A stretch of 64,000 nt of DNA, from positions 248,001-312,000 of the forward strand of contig NW_008805065.1 of NCBI RefSeq assembly GCF_000004825.1, given 5' to 3'. Positions 21,388-34,290 of this stretch are shown piece after piece (the first letter of the stretch is position 1; every line of letters begins with the position of its first letter). The stretch is from Heterostelium album PN500. Taxonomy: Eukaryota > Evosea > Eumycetozoa > Acytosteliales > Acytosteliaceae. The position numbers and the translations under genes are program-made. The notes under the pieces are model-generated. The model was not told where the DNA came from. It ran no database searches and saw nothing but the letters and a program-made list of their open reading frames with translations.

Positions 21388-22450
21388 ATTTGTTCACGTA
21401 ATGGAATACTTGTATTATCACGAATCCATTCGATGACCGGTAGATTTGATTTTCCGATTGCATATCTATAGGCACCTTCCGAACATTGCATAGTTGTATT
21501 ATCCTTGAGCCATTGGAGTGCGCTGCCATCTTTATAACCGGAAAAGTAGTATGGTGTTGTTTGGAATTCGGTATTCTTTTCGATTCTCAAACAAATATTT
21601 AAATGTATCGAAATGGACATTCTTCACAACATCTTTGAGTGTATCTTCTCGAGAACGATCAGAGATTTAGACATGATTTGCTTGGTGTTCTCCACCAAGT
21701 ATTGTACAGTGGGTAAGTAACGTGTATCTATTTTTCAGTCAAACAGAAAACTGTCACACACTGATTACACCAGAATAGATGAGTGTGGTAACTTCATGTC
21801 ATTGGGTAGATACAGGAGTGTGTCGAGATGACCATTCTTGGCTGCTTCTAATATTAAACTTTCGGTGGATAGTGGCACATCATTTCCACGGAGGAACTTT
21901 AAAGTTTCAAGATTACCACTACTGACAGCATTGCGCTACCCGATGGTCTTTCAGATCTATTCTCGTACAGCCATTTGAATACCTGGAAACCACCGGATGC
22001 AAGATTATCCAACACTTTCGAACCTTGTAATCTGAACCAACGATCTACATTGTGATGAAGGAATTGTCTCTAGATCTTTGATAAGTATTCCTTTTTAGCG
22101 TATTTGGAATAATCTATTTCTTTAGCAAGTGTATTATGAATATGATTTATTGCCTGAAGATTTCCAACACTGAAAGCATCCTCCAAAGAATCTAAATATA
22201 ATTTTTTAAACTTTGCTATACTATTATTAATATCCTTATTATTATTCATTTAACAATCCTCTCTCATTATTGTATGGAATATCTGTTCATATCTAAATAT
22301 ATAGTTGAACTTGATCAATTGACCTGGGAAACAACCAAGATCATACCAATCACATCGCAATGAATTGATTCCCAGTGTTGATCATGAATATCTCTAACAC
22401 TTTCAAATATCTTGTTTCTCAACTCCCCACTGACTGAAGTAATTTCTTAA
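21388..22450 (-). pseudogene. Ankyrin-type repeat protein pseudogene, cut off by the transposon relic
   Basis: From high to low coordinates: an N-terminal block with GELRNKIFESVRDIHDQHW and FNYIFRYEQIFHTIMRED (22260-22450), then NNKDINNSIAKFKKLYLDSLEDAFSVG (about 22160-22250), WFRLQGSKVLDNLASGGFQVFKWLYENR, EAAKNGHLDTLLYL, and repeats such as ALQWLKDNTTMQCSEGAYRYAIGKSNLPVIEWIRDN (21425-21530). The order is that of dictyostelid divergent-ankyrin proteins. Frame changes and stops (for example around 22070, 21940 and 21780) show that it is dead. The last repeat stops abruptly at about 21388, just before the first exon of the transposase gene, which suggests insertion there. It lies 240 bp below the intact paralogue-like gene at 22687..25380. 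Confidence 0.65.
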
Positions 22451-22686
22451 ATGAAATTGGTATCTATTTAAATTTATCTCTTTGATGTAATGAATAGTAG
22501 ATTTTAACAATGAAAATAAAATAACATTTGTAAATTATATAAAATGAAATGAACCAGTTTGACGATTGTTTTCTCTCTAAACAGAAATGGAAAAAAATAA
22601 AAAAAAATAAAAGAATTCTCGCCTAATCTAATAAATAAAATTACATAATTTATATAGAAAAAGTAATAAATAAATAAAACAACATT

Positions 22687-25380
22687 TTATTGAATGGTTG
22701 AAATCAATTCTTTGATTGTAAGATTTGAACCTTTGTAGATGATAGATGGTGCTACACCTACCATTTTATATTGGTTGGTGATTTTAATGAAATACTTGAT
22801 GAGTGGTGTATTCTCATAGTCGACCGACATCTTTAGGTATTGCGGTATGTTGTTGAGTAGCTTTGGGTATTTCGGTAGCATGATCGATAGGATGTGTCTG
22901 GCTGTGTTTACACGGTCATAGTTCATACAGACCACCAAACTTTTATCGACCTCGGAGAGCAGTGTGTCTGCATCCATCAGTGGTTCAATCTCTGAGAACA
23001 ATCGAGCAAGCAGTACACTGTTACCCATCATCGAAGCATAGTGAATACCTTGTAGCCGAGAGTGACTGTTACTGACATCCGGGTATTGGTAGTTGGTCTC
23101 GAGGTAGCTGAGAAACTGAAAGTCACTGGAGAAACAACCACCACAATAGAGATAATAGAGAATTGCATTGTCACGATGATTTTCATTGATGTTTAGATTG
23201 TTTGTTTGTTGTAGTTGATCTCTTCCCGATGGCAATTCAATGACTCGCTCAAAGAGTTCAACACTTCCGACTTTGCCAATGTAGAAGCAGAATGTATTTA
23301 GACTGATATTGGTTGGATTCCTATCGAGTAGATAACCAATGAGATGATAATCACCATTGAATATGGCATTCGATATCGTCTCAGTGGTGATCAGGTCAGT
23401 GTTAAAGATATTCGCTTTGAAGAGATGTTGAATCGCTGACAAGTGACCCTGACGAGTTAGCTTTATCAGTAGTTTCGATAGATTCACTGGTTGTCTTAGA
23501 TTGATCAACAGATGATTTATCAACTCTACACTGCCACTGTTTGCAGCGTTGGTAACTGAATTGTTATTCAGTAGATACACCGAGTGCTGTTGTTGATGAA
23601 GTTGTAGCTGTTGATTCAGATGCTGTAGTTTCTTCTCGATTCGATCGAGTGCTAGTAGTTGTCCGATGATCGTATCCGACAGCAACGGTAGGATGTTTGA
23701 TTTCACGTATTGTGAAACCAGGTCGAACAGATCGATTGGATCCTCACCGATGGCAACCAGTTGTGTGATATACCGTGATATTGCAATGTGACTATCACAA
23801 GAGAGTACAAGTAACATCGTCACACTGCTTCTAAGCATACGGTCATTGATAAGATTCAAATTGTATAGTGATTGCACTATGATTGGATCGAAATCTATCG
23901 ATATCAATGATTGTACAACTATATTAATATTATTACCAATATTTTCGAAATTGAGAGAAGTAGCTGTAGCTGTAGTTGTTTGATCAACAGTATCATCAGA
24001 ACTATTTAATAACTCTGAAAACATCTGAATTAACTCTAAATCTTTTGTTCCAACAATAAAAGATAAACATAATATTCTCCAATTTTCAATGTTTCCACTG
24101 TTAACTGACTTCTTGTTGTTATTTTCAAACCGTTCTATTAATCTATATTTATATAATATCATACGTATTAATTTAATTGTTTTAATATATAAAATATTAC
24201 TACTACTACTATTATTATTATTATTATTATTACTACTATTGTTGTTATTGTTATTACTATTATATTCTAATTTTAATTGATTTATAATTGATTTGTTTAA
24301 AATATTAAGATTTTCTATTATATCTATTAATAGGTTGGTATGTTGATAGATATTATTTGATTTAGATAAACATAATCTATTCATAAGTGATAATACAGTG
24401 TATTTGTTGAATTTTAGTTGTGGTGTACTAGTAATAGTAGTGGATGTTGTTACTTTTGTTGTTTCTGTAAAGTAATATTTTAACATTGATTCGTCAGCAA
24501 CTAACAGTATCTCTACTAGCTGTTCATTGTTTTTGATGTCAATCGATAGTTTATGTTGCATGATAAACTTTAGTAGTTGGTAGAGCATAGCTGATTGATC
24601 GGCATACGATGGTGTACTGTTATTGAATACCAATGATACTTTGCTAGATAATGATGATGATGATGACGATGATGAAGATAACGATGATGATGATGTTGAT
24701 GAACTGGATGATGATTGTAATTTAATAGGTAGGTTACTGACAGAGTAGATAAGTGCACCTGTGAATTGAGTGTATCGATGATGTAGTTCCTTGATGATAT
24801 CTATACTGGCATGATTACTGGCTGACAGTGCAACATCCAATAGCTTATAGATGTCTGCAGGTCCCAGCAGATGTCTGTAGTGATAAATCAACAGTTGGAG
24901 TGCAGTGATATTACCATGTTCGACAGCACTCTCTATTAATGAATATTGTGGATGTTGTATTGAAGCTGATGATGTTACAATAGAGGTGGTAATATTAACA
25001 TCATCATCTTCAGTTGATTGATAACTATCATTAAGATATTGATTGTATCTAAGTAGTAGTAGTTCTAATAGTTCATTATCTGTACATCTACCAAAGAGAT
25101 CGATGAAATCTTCACCGACGAATTCAAAAGGATCATTTCTCTGTAGTTTCAGTTTCAAAACACCGAAATGCTTCGATTTAATTGCTTGTGATGCCCAATA
25201 GATCTGTCTGTATCTTCTATCATATATATTTTGATTCTGAATGTTTGAGAATATTAACTTTACAATATATTTATGATTGATGATCTTAAAAAATAATTTA
25301 CTACTTTGTTGTTGTTGTTGCACTTCCTCTCTTTGTTTTTGTTGTTTTATTTGATCGATTCTTTCTTCGTTATTGATCAT
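22687..25380 (-). CDS. Large divergent ankyrin-repeat protein, dictyostelid family
   Basis: Single exon, 897 residues from the ATG at 25380. It starts with a charged/Gln leader and an F-box-like N-terminal segment (FFKIINHKYIVKLIFSNI...YWASQAIK, about 28-75) common in this dictyostelid family. The rest is a long helical array of degenerate ankyrin units: SLIESAVEHGNITALQLLI, NAANSGSVELINHLL, KLTRQGHLSAIQHLF, NAIFNGDYHLIGYLLDRN, IHYASMMGNSVLLARLF. These are interrupted by Ser-, Asn- and Thr-rich runs. Such proteins form big, fast-evolving paralogous sets of unknown function. Intact from start to stop and preceded by a T-rich promoter-like stretch, so probably live. Confidence 0.8.
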   Translation of the reverse strand: MINNEERIDQIKQQKQREEVQQQQQSSKLFFKIINHKYIVKLIFSNIQNQNIYDRRYRQIYWASQAIKSKHFGVLKLKLQRNDPFEFVGEDFIDLFGRCTDNELLELLLLRYNQYLNDSYQSTEDDDVNITTSIVTSSASIQHPQYSLIESAVEHGNITALQLLIYHYRHLLGPADIYKLLDVALSASNHASIDIIKELHHRYTQFTGALIYSVSNLPIKLQSSSSSSTSSSSLSSSSSSSSSLSSKVSLVFNNSTPSYADQSAMLYQLLKFIMQHKLSIDIKNNEQLVEILLVADESMLKYYFTETTKVTTSTTITSTPQLKFNKYTVLSLMNRLCLSKSNNIYQHTNLLIDIIENLNILNKSIINQLKLEYNSNNNNNNSSNNNNNNNSSSSNILYIKTIKLIRMILYKYRLIERFENNNKKSVNSGNIENWRILCLSFIVGTKDLELIQMFSELLNSSDDTVDQTTTATATSLNFENIGNNINIVVQSLISIDFDPIIVQSLYNLNLINDRMLRSSVTMLLVLSCDSHIAISRYITQLVAIGEDPIDLFDLVSQYVKSNILPLLSDTIIGQLLALDRIEKKLQHLNQQLQLHQQQHSVYLLNNNSVTNAANSGSVELINHLLINLRQPVNLSKLLIKLTRQGHLSAIQHLFKANIFNTDLITTETISNAIFNGDYHLIGYLLDRNPTNISLNTFCFYIGKVGSVELFERVIELPSGRDQLQQTNNLNINENHRDNAILYYLYCGGCFSSDFQFLSYLETNYQYPDVSNSHSRLQGIHYASMMGNSVLLARLFSEIEPLMDADTLLSEVDKSLVVCMNYDRVNTARHILSIMLPKYPKLLNNIPQYLKMSVDYENTPLIKYFIKITNQYKMVGVAPSIIYKGSNLTIKELISTIQ

Positions 25381-26302
25381 CTTTTAATATTATTTAAATT
25401 ATATTATTATTATTGCAACCTTAAGTAGAATAATAATAATTGAATTGTGTGTTTTATTTTTTTTTAATCACTTTCAATTTTTTTTTTTTATATGTCACTG
25501 ATCCTAACAGTTTTATTTTTATAACTACAGTAAAGCTAATACTGTTTGAAGTGAGTTGGATAGACATAATATAGTTATCTGGGTCAATGGACAAAACGTA
25601 AGTCAATATATGGAATACTGAATATGGTAAGTTATTATGTTTTATTTCTTCAAAGAGAACATAACCAATATATATATTAATGTTATTTTAGAAATTGTAT
25701 ACAGATAATTAGAGAACCTCATTTCGTAAATGATTGTCATGGGATATTTATATATTTATTTCATTATTAATTCTATTGAATTGAACAAGTTACAATTTGA
25801 ATTAAATACCATAGCAGTATCCTTCTCTAAGAAATCAATCAATCTTAATATTTTTAAAAAAAAAAATAGCGCGTCATATTTCCAAACACTTTTGCACTCG
25901 TATCACACCAATGACCAACACCAAAACTTCTTCATCCACCTCAAAAAAAAAGAACTCTTTACAAACAATAAAAAAGAAAGACTTGCAATTGTGTTCCAAA
26001 ATGCAATTTAAGTTCATACTATAGTTGTGAGCACTGTGGCGAATATTTTGCAATAAGCCACTTTGATAACCATCGAAGTGCAACAGATTAAACTTAAAAA
26101 TAAAATTAAAAAAAACAAAAATTCTGTGGTATCGTGAAAGTTAAAAAGAAAATTGAAAATTAAATTAAATTTTTAATAAACATATTTTTTTTATTTTTTC
26201 GATTGCTTGCAAACAAATATTTATTATTTATCATTTCATTTCAACAATTACCACTACTAATACTATTATTACTCAATAACTATAATAAAAAGAAAGAGAA
26301 TC
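25381..26302. other. Intergenic with possible gene remnants
   Basis: 922 bp between divergent genes. On the + strand there is a short ATGGACAAAAC|GTAAGT exon-like start (25587-25603), a GTATCCTT (25817-25824) that matches a U12-type donor, and near 26012-26090 a frame reading YYSCEHCGEYFAISHFDNH that resembles a single C-x2-C...H-x4-H zinc finger. These do not join into a convincing gene. The right part should hold the AMMECR1 promoter (T-run and A-rich leader just before 26303). Confidence 0.35.
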
Positions 26303-27064
<762 letters not shown>

Positions 27065-27197
27065 CAAACAACAACTACTACAACAACTACAACAACAATA
27101 AAAACAAACAAACAACTTCTTCTTTTTTTTGTACAATATATATAGCTTTAATAATACTTTTTTGTTTACTTTATCTTTATTTTAGTTTGTTATTTAG

Positions 27198-28550
27198 TTA
27201 TGTACTTTTAGATGATGAAGATGATGATGATCCGGATGTATCGGATGATCCGGATGATCCGGATGATGAAACGATTGTTGATGAAGAAGGCAGATGACTC
27301 GCAATAGCAGATACCAGTTTCTCAAATGGCAGACTTTGGAGTATTACTAAACCAGGTCCAGATAGAGTTGCCAAGAACAGACCTTCGCCACCAAAGAATA
27401 TATTCTTTGCACCCTTTACCCATTCGATATCGTATTGGATTGTAGGTTCGAACGCAACGATACAACCTGTACTGACCTTGATTGTCTCCATCGGTTTCAA
27501 CATCCGATACATAATAGAACCACTTCCATGTATAAAAGCAAGACCATGACCAGTTAATTTTTGCTACACATAATCAAACATATTAGTTATACCTATTAAT
27601 CAAATCAACATTGATATATTATCAATTCATCATTCTAAAACTAAAACATACCAAAATAAAACCTTGGCCACCAAAGAAACCAATTGAAAACCGATTGGTT
27701 AGTCTTGGTCCAATTTCAATATCGTTATCACCACAGAGAAATGCATTCTTTTTACAAATAAGTTCTCCACCAATCTCTGACATCTGTATTGCCAATATCT
27801 TTGATATATAAGGTGATGAGAATGTTATTCTAGCTGTTTCCTATTATAATAATAGAATATTTGTTAAAATCATACAAACAGCCATGATCAATACCAATTT
27901 ATTCTTAAATACTTACAGTATCGGATGAATTTTTAAATTTCGTAAGGAAAATACCTTGTCCTGTTATCATTCTTTTCATACTTGACATGAATCCACCTCT
28001 TGCTGTGGTATCCATCTCCATTGTCGCGCTCATTTCCAAGAGAGCACCAGTTTCTGCTGTAATCGAAGTTCCTGGATTCAAATGTAATTGAATCACTTGT
28101 GATTCATGTCCAAATATCTCCCACTTTATATATATGATTATAGTTTCAATATGTTAATATATTATGTTGTTCACATGCATATCCATCCAAAATAATATTA
28201 TTTTGATTGGTATTTTGTTTTGTTTTGTTTTGATATGTTTTTTGATTGCATACATCATATGTATTTGTTTTTCCTTTAAGACTATCGTATTGAGTCATAT
28301 GATTGAGTACCGATTTCTTTAATGAGTTGGATGCATTGCTCGCTGTCGATTCAATACCACTATTGCCGCTGCTAGCAGTTGAAGTAGATTTATGTCTCTG
28401 ACCTTTTGTGAATTTACCTTTACTGCTTGTTGTTGGTGATGTTGTTGTTTTAGCTGTTGCCGCTTTATTACCAGTCAAATGTGTAGATCCAAACACCAAA
28501 TGTTGTATAATAATATTTCTAGTTGATTTTATAATTTCTCTTGATATCAT
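27198..28550 (-). CDS. AIM24 / TIGR00266-family protein
   Basis: Exons 28254..28550, 27917..28123, 27652..27840 and 27198..27563 give 352 residues. The N-terminal 80 residues are basic, Ser/Thr-rich and nearly free of acidic residues, which suggests mitochondrial import, as for yeast Aim24. The core starts at YDWEIFGHESQVIQLHLNPG and follows the family's beta-helix-like pattern: ITAETGALLEMSATMEM, MTGQGIFLTKFKN-type turns, FFGGQGFILQKLTGHGLAFIHGSGSI, GCIVAFEPTIQYDIEW, FFGGEGLFLATLSGPGLVILQSLPF. The Ser/Gly-rich tail is dictyostelid padding. In yeast the protein supports inner-membrane/MICOS organisation; bacterial relatives are uncharacterised. The donor GTATGC at 28253 was chosen because it is the one that joins in phase to the conserved WEIFGHES start. 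Confidence 0.85.
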
Positions 28551-29446
28551 TTTTATTTTAATTTAAATTATATAAAAAAATTAAAAAAATAATAATAATT
28601 ATTAATAATCGAATTGATTATACAATAAAATCTATAATTTATTGTAAAATAATATATTTATATATTCTCTAACAAATAGAAAGAAAATAGATAAATTTTA
28701 TGTAATAGGAAGTATTTATTACTATTGATTTATGATCCATTTTTTTATTTATTTTTAATTTGTTTAATTTTTTTTTTTTTTTCAATGTATTTTTTTGTTA
28801 GTTGTTTTGTTTTTTTTTTTTTTTGTGTGTGTTTCAAGAAAAAATGAAGTGTTTGTTTGTAATAATATGAATAAAAAAAAACAGTTGATAGTCAAATTAA
28901 AAATTAATTATTATTTTCACTCGTACCCTGCAAATCATCGCATTTTTTATGAAATTGAAAAAGCTTTTTCAAAAAAAAAATCAAAAGTTTTGTTTCCACA
29001 AAACTCTTCCAATGAATTTTTAATTTACAATTTTTTTATATTTTTTTAATTTTTATTAAATTGTATTTTTCTATTTTTTTGATTTTTACTAAAAACAGTT
29101 ATAATTAATTTAGCTTTATCCAAACTACAATACTCTATTTTCAAACAAAAAGTAAGTTTATCTTTTCTTTTCTTTCACCATTGCAAAATTATTATTGTTC
29201 ATTGAGTTAATTCATGTGTTGTGATGCGACAACCCCCACCTCTATCAACTTTTTATTATTATTATTTTTATAAAACACTACTGTGTAGCTTAATAGTATC
29301 TTCTCAACACACTGTGTTTACTATATTTATCTTTAAACCAAAAAAATCATTTACATTTCTATATTAGATCATCTTCATCAATCAAATCATTGAAAACTAA
29401 CTTATTTATAATTAATTAACAGATTTAGAAATAGAAAATATTAAGA
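28551..29446. promoter_or_regulatory. Divergent intergenic region (AIM24-like / amidase)
   Basis: 896 bp between opposite starts. Long T and A runs; an ACCCCCACC C-rich box at about 29229-29237 lies roughly 210 bp before the amidase start and is the only marked motif. No coding sequence is seen. Confidence 0.45.
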
Positions 29447-31595
29447 ATGGAGGAAAATAATCAAGCTTCATCATCTTCTTCTACAACTTCACATAATAAT
29501 AATTCAGAGCATCTTAAAAAAGGAAAATATGATTTGGTTAAAATCGTTACACCAAGAATCTATGGAAGCACTCTAAAAGTTGGTGTTTTTATGGCTGAAA
29601 GTTCATTATTCAAGTATGTTAATTTCGAAATTGAACGCAACAGTTGATTTATGATTTGAATTGTTAACGATAGATATTGTTTCTTTTCTTTTTTCTATTC
29701 CTTTTAGGAATATGTTTATTGGTACAATGATGAAAAAGAATGGATTCACAGAATTGTTTGCTCATAAATTGAGTTTGCCAGTTACACCGTTCCCACATGA
29801 ATTGTTGATGGACATTGCCAAACCATATGAATACAAGACCTATGGAGCACAAGAGTTCCTCAAAGACGTCGAGGGTATCAAAGAATCGATGAAACACATT
29901 GCCAATCAAGCCAATACCACGCTTGGATTCTATCGTGCTTTCCAAGAGGGTAAGACCGATCCGGTGGCCGTCGCCTCTACATTCCTGTTAGTCCAAAAGC
30001 AATCGGACGAAATGAAACCACCATTGGGGGCATTCATCGCAGTGAACGACGACGACGTCTTGGAGCAGGCAAGAGCCAGTCAACAACGTTGGAAACAAGG
30101 CACTCCACTTTCAATCTTGGACGGTGTGCCTGTCTCCATTAAGGATGAGGTCGATCAAAGAGGATATAAAACTACATGTGGTACAAGTTTCCTAGGAAAG
30201 ATCAATGGTGCCGCGCAAGCAGATGCATATCCAGTCGACAAGTTGAGAGAGAACGGAGCACTTCTAGTTGGTAAGGCAAACATGCATGAAATCGGTATCT
30301 CTACACTTGGTTATAACTTGCATCACGGATTCATAAGAAATCCATTCAATCTTGATCACTATCCAGGTGGTAGTTCTTCTGGTTCTGCTAGTTCAGTTTC
30401 CGCTGGTTTAAATCCAAGTAACTAGATCTCAAACTATTTTAAAAAACTATATCATCAAAGTAGAGATTTATTAATACTCTTATTACCTATTTTTTAAAAT
30501 TATATAGTTAGTATTGGATGTGATGGTGGTGGATCAGTTCGTGTACCTGCTTCACTTTGTGGTGTCGTCGGTATGAAACCAACTTTTGGTAGAGTTAGTC
30601 ACACTGGAACCTTTGATCTTTGTTCAACTGTTGGTCATATTGGTCCACTTTCTTCAACTGTTGTGTATGTAACAATAACAATATTGTCTACTTTTCAACA
30701 ACAAACTAACAAAATTTTATTATAATGTAGTGATAATGCTATTGCATATGCAGTAATCGCAGGTAGAGATCCACTTGACTTCCAAACTATGATCCAACCA
30801 GAACCAATTATACCAGTATTCCAAGATATCCCATTGAATAAACCATTACAGGGTATTAGAGTTGGTGTCTTCAAAGAATGGTGTAATGATTGCACTCCAG
30901 ATATTCAAGCTGCCTTCAAGAAATCATTGACTGTTCTCGAAGAACAAGGTGCTACCTTTGTAGATTACTCAATCTCTGATCTTCTTCATATTAGATTATC
31001 TCAAATCGTATTGATTCTTTCAGAAATGAGAAATTCAATGAGTAGAGTAAGTTTTATAAAAACAAAGAGAGTGGGAGAGATTAAACTATTTATATCTAAC
31101 TAATCTATCTTTTTTATTTATTCAAAGTTCTGGGATAAACATAGAACAGATCTTCATAATGATACTAGAGTTTCATTGTCATTGATGGATGGTATTACAA
31201 GTTCCGATTATTTACACTGCAATAGATTCAGAACACATGCTATCGAACAACTCAAGGAGATCTTCCAGAGTGTAGATGTTATTGTTACTCCAACCAACGC
31301 TACATTGGCTCCAAAGATCATGCCATACGTCCTGAGCAATGGTGAGAGTAACATGTCGGACATCGCAGAGTTGATGAAGTTTGCATTCTTGGGCAACATC
31401 ACTGGTGTACCAGGACTCTCCATTCCAATCAGTGTCAACGAAGAGAATCTACCGATCGGTATTCAACTCATGGGAAGATGGTGGGAAGAGGATCTTCTCT
31501 ACTACACAGGTTACGTATTGGAAAGAGAATTCAAATTTAATGGTGTACCAAAATTCTTTAAACCAATCTTGGAGAATCAAATTTCAACAAACTAA
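29447..31595 (+). CDS. Amidase-signature hydrolase, fatty acid amide hydrolase type
   Basis: Exons 29447..29613, 29708..30417, 30508..30664, 30731..31046 and 31128..31595 give 605 residues. Amidase-signature enzymes use a Ser-Ser-Lys triad. The Lys is visible in [13 protein letters not shown], the two Ser in [10 protein letters not shown] and [14 protein letters not shown] (this Gly/Ser motif is split by an intron), and the C-terminal [12 protein letters not shown] and GLSIPI strands complete the fold. An N-terminal extension of about 110 residues before the catalytic domain is as in FAAH-type enzymes of Dictyostelium and plants. The substrate class (N-acylethanolamines or related amides) is inferred from overall similarity to FAAH. 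The first 50 residues are low complexity, with no clear signal peptide. Confidence 0.88.
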
Positions 31596-31743
31596 AAAAA
31601 TTAATTAAACAAAAAAACTATACTATAACTAATTTAAATTACTAAATCAACCAAATCAAAACAACAACTCTTACACTTTTTTTTTCTCTAAATAAATGAT
31701 ATTCTATGTATTTTATAAATATTTTATGAATAGTTTTACATTA

Positions 31744-34260
31744 TTACATTATTGAGCAATCAATTGTTCCTGAACTGTGATGTTGAGATGATTCTTGATT
31801 TACCATATAAGATTTTAGTAGTTTCTTAACACTCTTGTGAGCAACATCCAAAGGTGTTGTATTTTCTCTTGACTTTGCTCTAAAATCTGCATTATATTTA
31901 ATTAAACATTCTATCACATCACTGTTTATAATAATAATAATAAGTTAATTAATAATTCATTCATTAAAAAGTTTAATAGATTGCTCTTTGTTGTTGACAT
32001 ACCCATGACCTTCAGAAGAAGCTTTATGTAATGGTGTAAAACCATTTCTATCGGTAACTTGTGTATTTGCTTTCTTTTGTAATAAAAGTTCAACGATCTT
32101 AACATGACCTCTGTGTGATGCAGTATACAATGGAGTTGCACCACTTCTCATACCAGAACGAATCTTTGCCTCTACATTAGCACTATGATCCAACAAGAGT
32201 TTCACAATCTCTGTATATCCTTCCTGTGCAGAAATATAAAGTGGTGTAGCACCATGATTCTTTGTTGTACCTTCGATATTAGCATTATATCTTAATAAAC
32301 ATTCTACAACCTTAAACTAAAATATGTAAAAATATTAAGTATAAGTAAATTAAATGTCAATGAAACTAAATTATTATATCAAACTTACATGACCTCTATG
32401 AGCAGCAGAATATAATGGTGTGATACCATTTTTGTTGGTTGCTTCCATGTTGGCGTTTAGATTCAAGAGACATTCGACTACCTCGGTGTGTCCGTTGTGT
32501 GCGGCAGAGTTTAGTGGTGTGACACCATTGCTGTTGGTCGCTTCGATACAAGCACCATGTCGGATGAGCAGTTCCACTACAGAGACATGACCTTTCTGGG
32601 CAGCGGTGTGTAGTGGTGTCGAACCATTTCTATTTTTACATTCGATCTTGGCGTTGTATTGCAGTAGACACTCTGCGACTTCGGCATGACCCTTACCGCA
32701 TGCCATATGCAGCGCGGTAAATCCACTACGTGTGATCGCTTCCACCTCTGCACCGTTCTTTAGCAAGACCTCGACGACAGCACGATGTCCCTTGTACGAT
32801 GCTTTCAAAAGGAACTTGTTTCTCTTTTTCAACGAAATTCCAGTGGTATCGTTAATCTTTGGACTTAAACCAGAGGGTGACGATGGTCCTGCAATATCTA
32901 CATCTTCAATCTCCATATCTACATCGAAATTAAAACCTTCACCATTATTTTGATTATCATTATTATTTTGATTATTATTATTATTAACATTTTGATTATT
33001 ATTATTGTTATCGTTACTACTATTATTAATTGTTGATGTTGTTGTTGTTGTTGTTGGAGTATCATCATTTAAATTTAAATAAGTTGGTTTAGTACATGTT
33101 GCACATTGACAATTTGAATTGTTTAAGCATATGATTCTCTTGCTATCGAATGCTCTCTGAAGAATCTGGTCATGACCATTCTCACATGCCCACAACAACT
33201 TTTGTTCGAAAGAGTCTTCACCTTTAAACTCTCTTAGTTTAACTAAATTTTTAATAACTACATTCTTCCATTTCTATAAATAATATATAATGTTAATTAA
33301 ATATAGTTATTATTATTATTATTATTATAAACTTACAATATCAGTTTTAAGACTATCACCAAATACACGTTTACTCAACATTATCCAAAGTTGTTCATCG
33401 TTGACCAATTCATTCCAAGATCTAGAGGTGGCTGCTGTTCGAGAGAGATCCGAAGCATCGGTGAATGATAGTATGTGCATTCTAATCTCAATAGGAAGAC
33501 CAAAAAAGTCGAAGCACACTTCACTCGCTGGATGTAACAATGAGAGATGAAGTTGTTTCATTTGTGATAATAACTCTAGATCACCATCACTCAATGCAGG
33601 TGGTTGTTGGTGGTGGTGTTGGTTATTATGATGATTACTATTATTATTATGTTTCGATCTTGGTGAATGTGGTCCATTTGAATTACTATTATTACCATGC
33701 GATGAACTTGTGAATAGTGTCATAAGTTTGCTAGACAACGAACTAAATGTTGGTGACGATGGTGATGTTGAGAATGTCTTCTTCTTCATCGTGGCAGATG
33801 ACGAACTAGAGTACACTGGCATATTACTGCTATTGTTATTCATCTGCGGTGACTGTAATGAATTGGCAGGTGTAGTAGTAATTACTATAGGTATATTTGA
33901 TGGTGATGTAGCATTCATACTACCACCTACACCAACACCAATTGGAATTGATAAACTATTTGACATATTATTACAACTATTATTATTATTATTATTATTA
34001 AAACTATTATTGACATTATTATTAAAACTATTATTGTTATTATTATTAAAACTACTATTATTATTATTATTATTATTGTTTATAGCACTTCCACCAGCAG
34101 CAATATTTATATTAAGACTGTTATGATCTGAAAAACTTAAACTTCCACCGATACCAGCATAAAAGTTGGCAGCATTGTTGTTTGTGCTGTGATGATTATG
34201 TTCGTTACTCCATGGACTAACATAAGTAGATGAGCTATCTGAATTTCTTTTATCTTTCAT
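31744..34260 (-). CDS. F-box and ankyrin-repeat protein
   Basis: Exons 33337..34260, 32389..33273, 32003..32316 and 31744..31921 give 766 residues. The first 230 residues are Asn/Ser/His-rich. An F-box follows (about 255-300: FFGLPIEIRMHILSFTDASDLSRTAATSRSWNELV..EQLW), then a short helical linker, an Asn-rich insert, and about ten canonical ankyrin repeats (about 435-735) with repeated G-x-T-PL/AL-H-x-A-x-x-x-GH-x-x-VVE-x-LL units, for example FTALHMACGKGHAEVAECLL. The likely role is substrate adaptor in an SCF ubiquitin ligase, the ankyrin stack being the target-binding part; the target is unknown. The ankyrin repeats are sharp, unlike the degenerate ones at 22687..25380. It converges with the amidase gene (148 bp between stops). 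Confidence 0.9.
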
Positions 34261-34290
34261 ATTCTATTCTATTCTATTCTATTCTATTCT
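34261..34290. repeat. (ATTCT)6 pentanucleotide repeat
   Basis: Six perfect ATTCT units directly upstream of the F-box/ankyrin start codon, in its 5' leader. An (AAAT)n run follows at about 34314-34336. Probably polymorphic. Confidence 0.9.

Noticed and set aside
28795-29049. 84-codon + strand frame before the amidase gene
   Set aside because: Built from T- and A-runs (Phe/Lys); non-coding composition.
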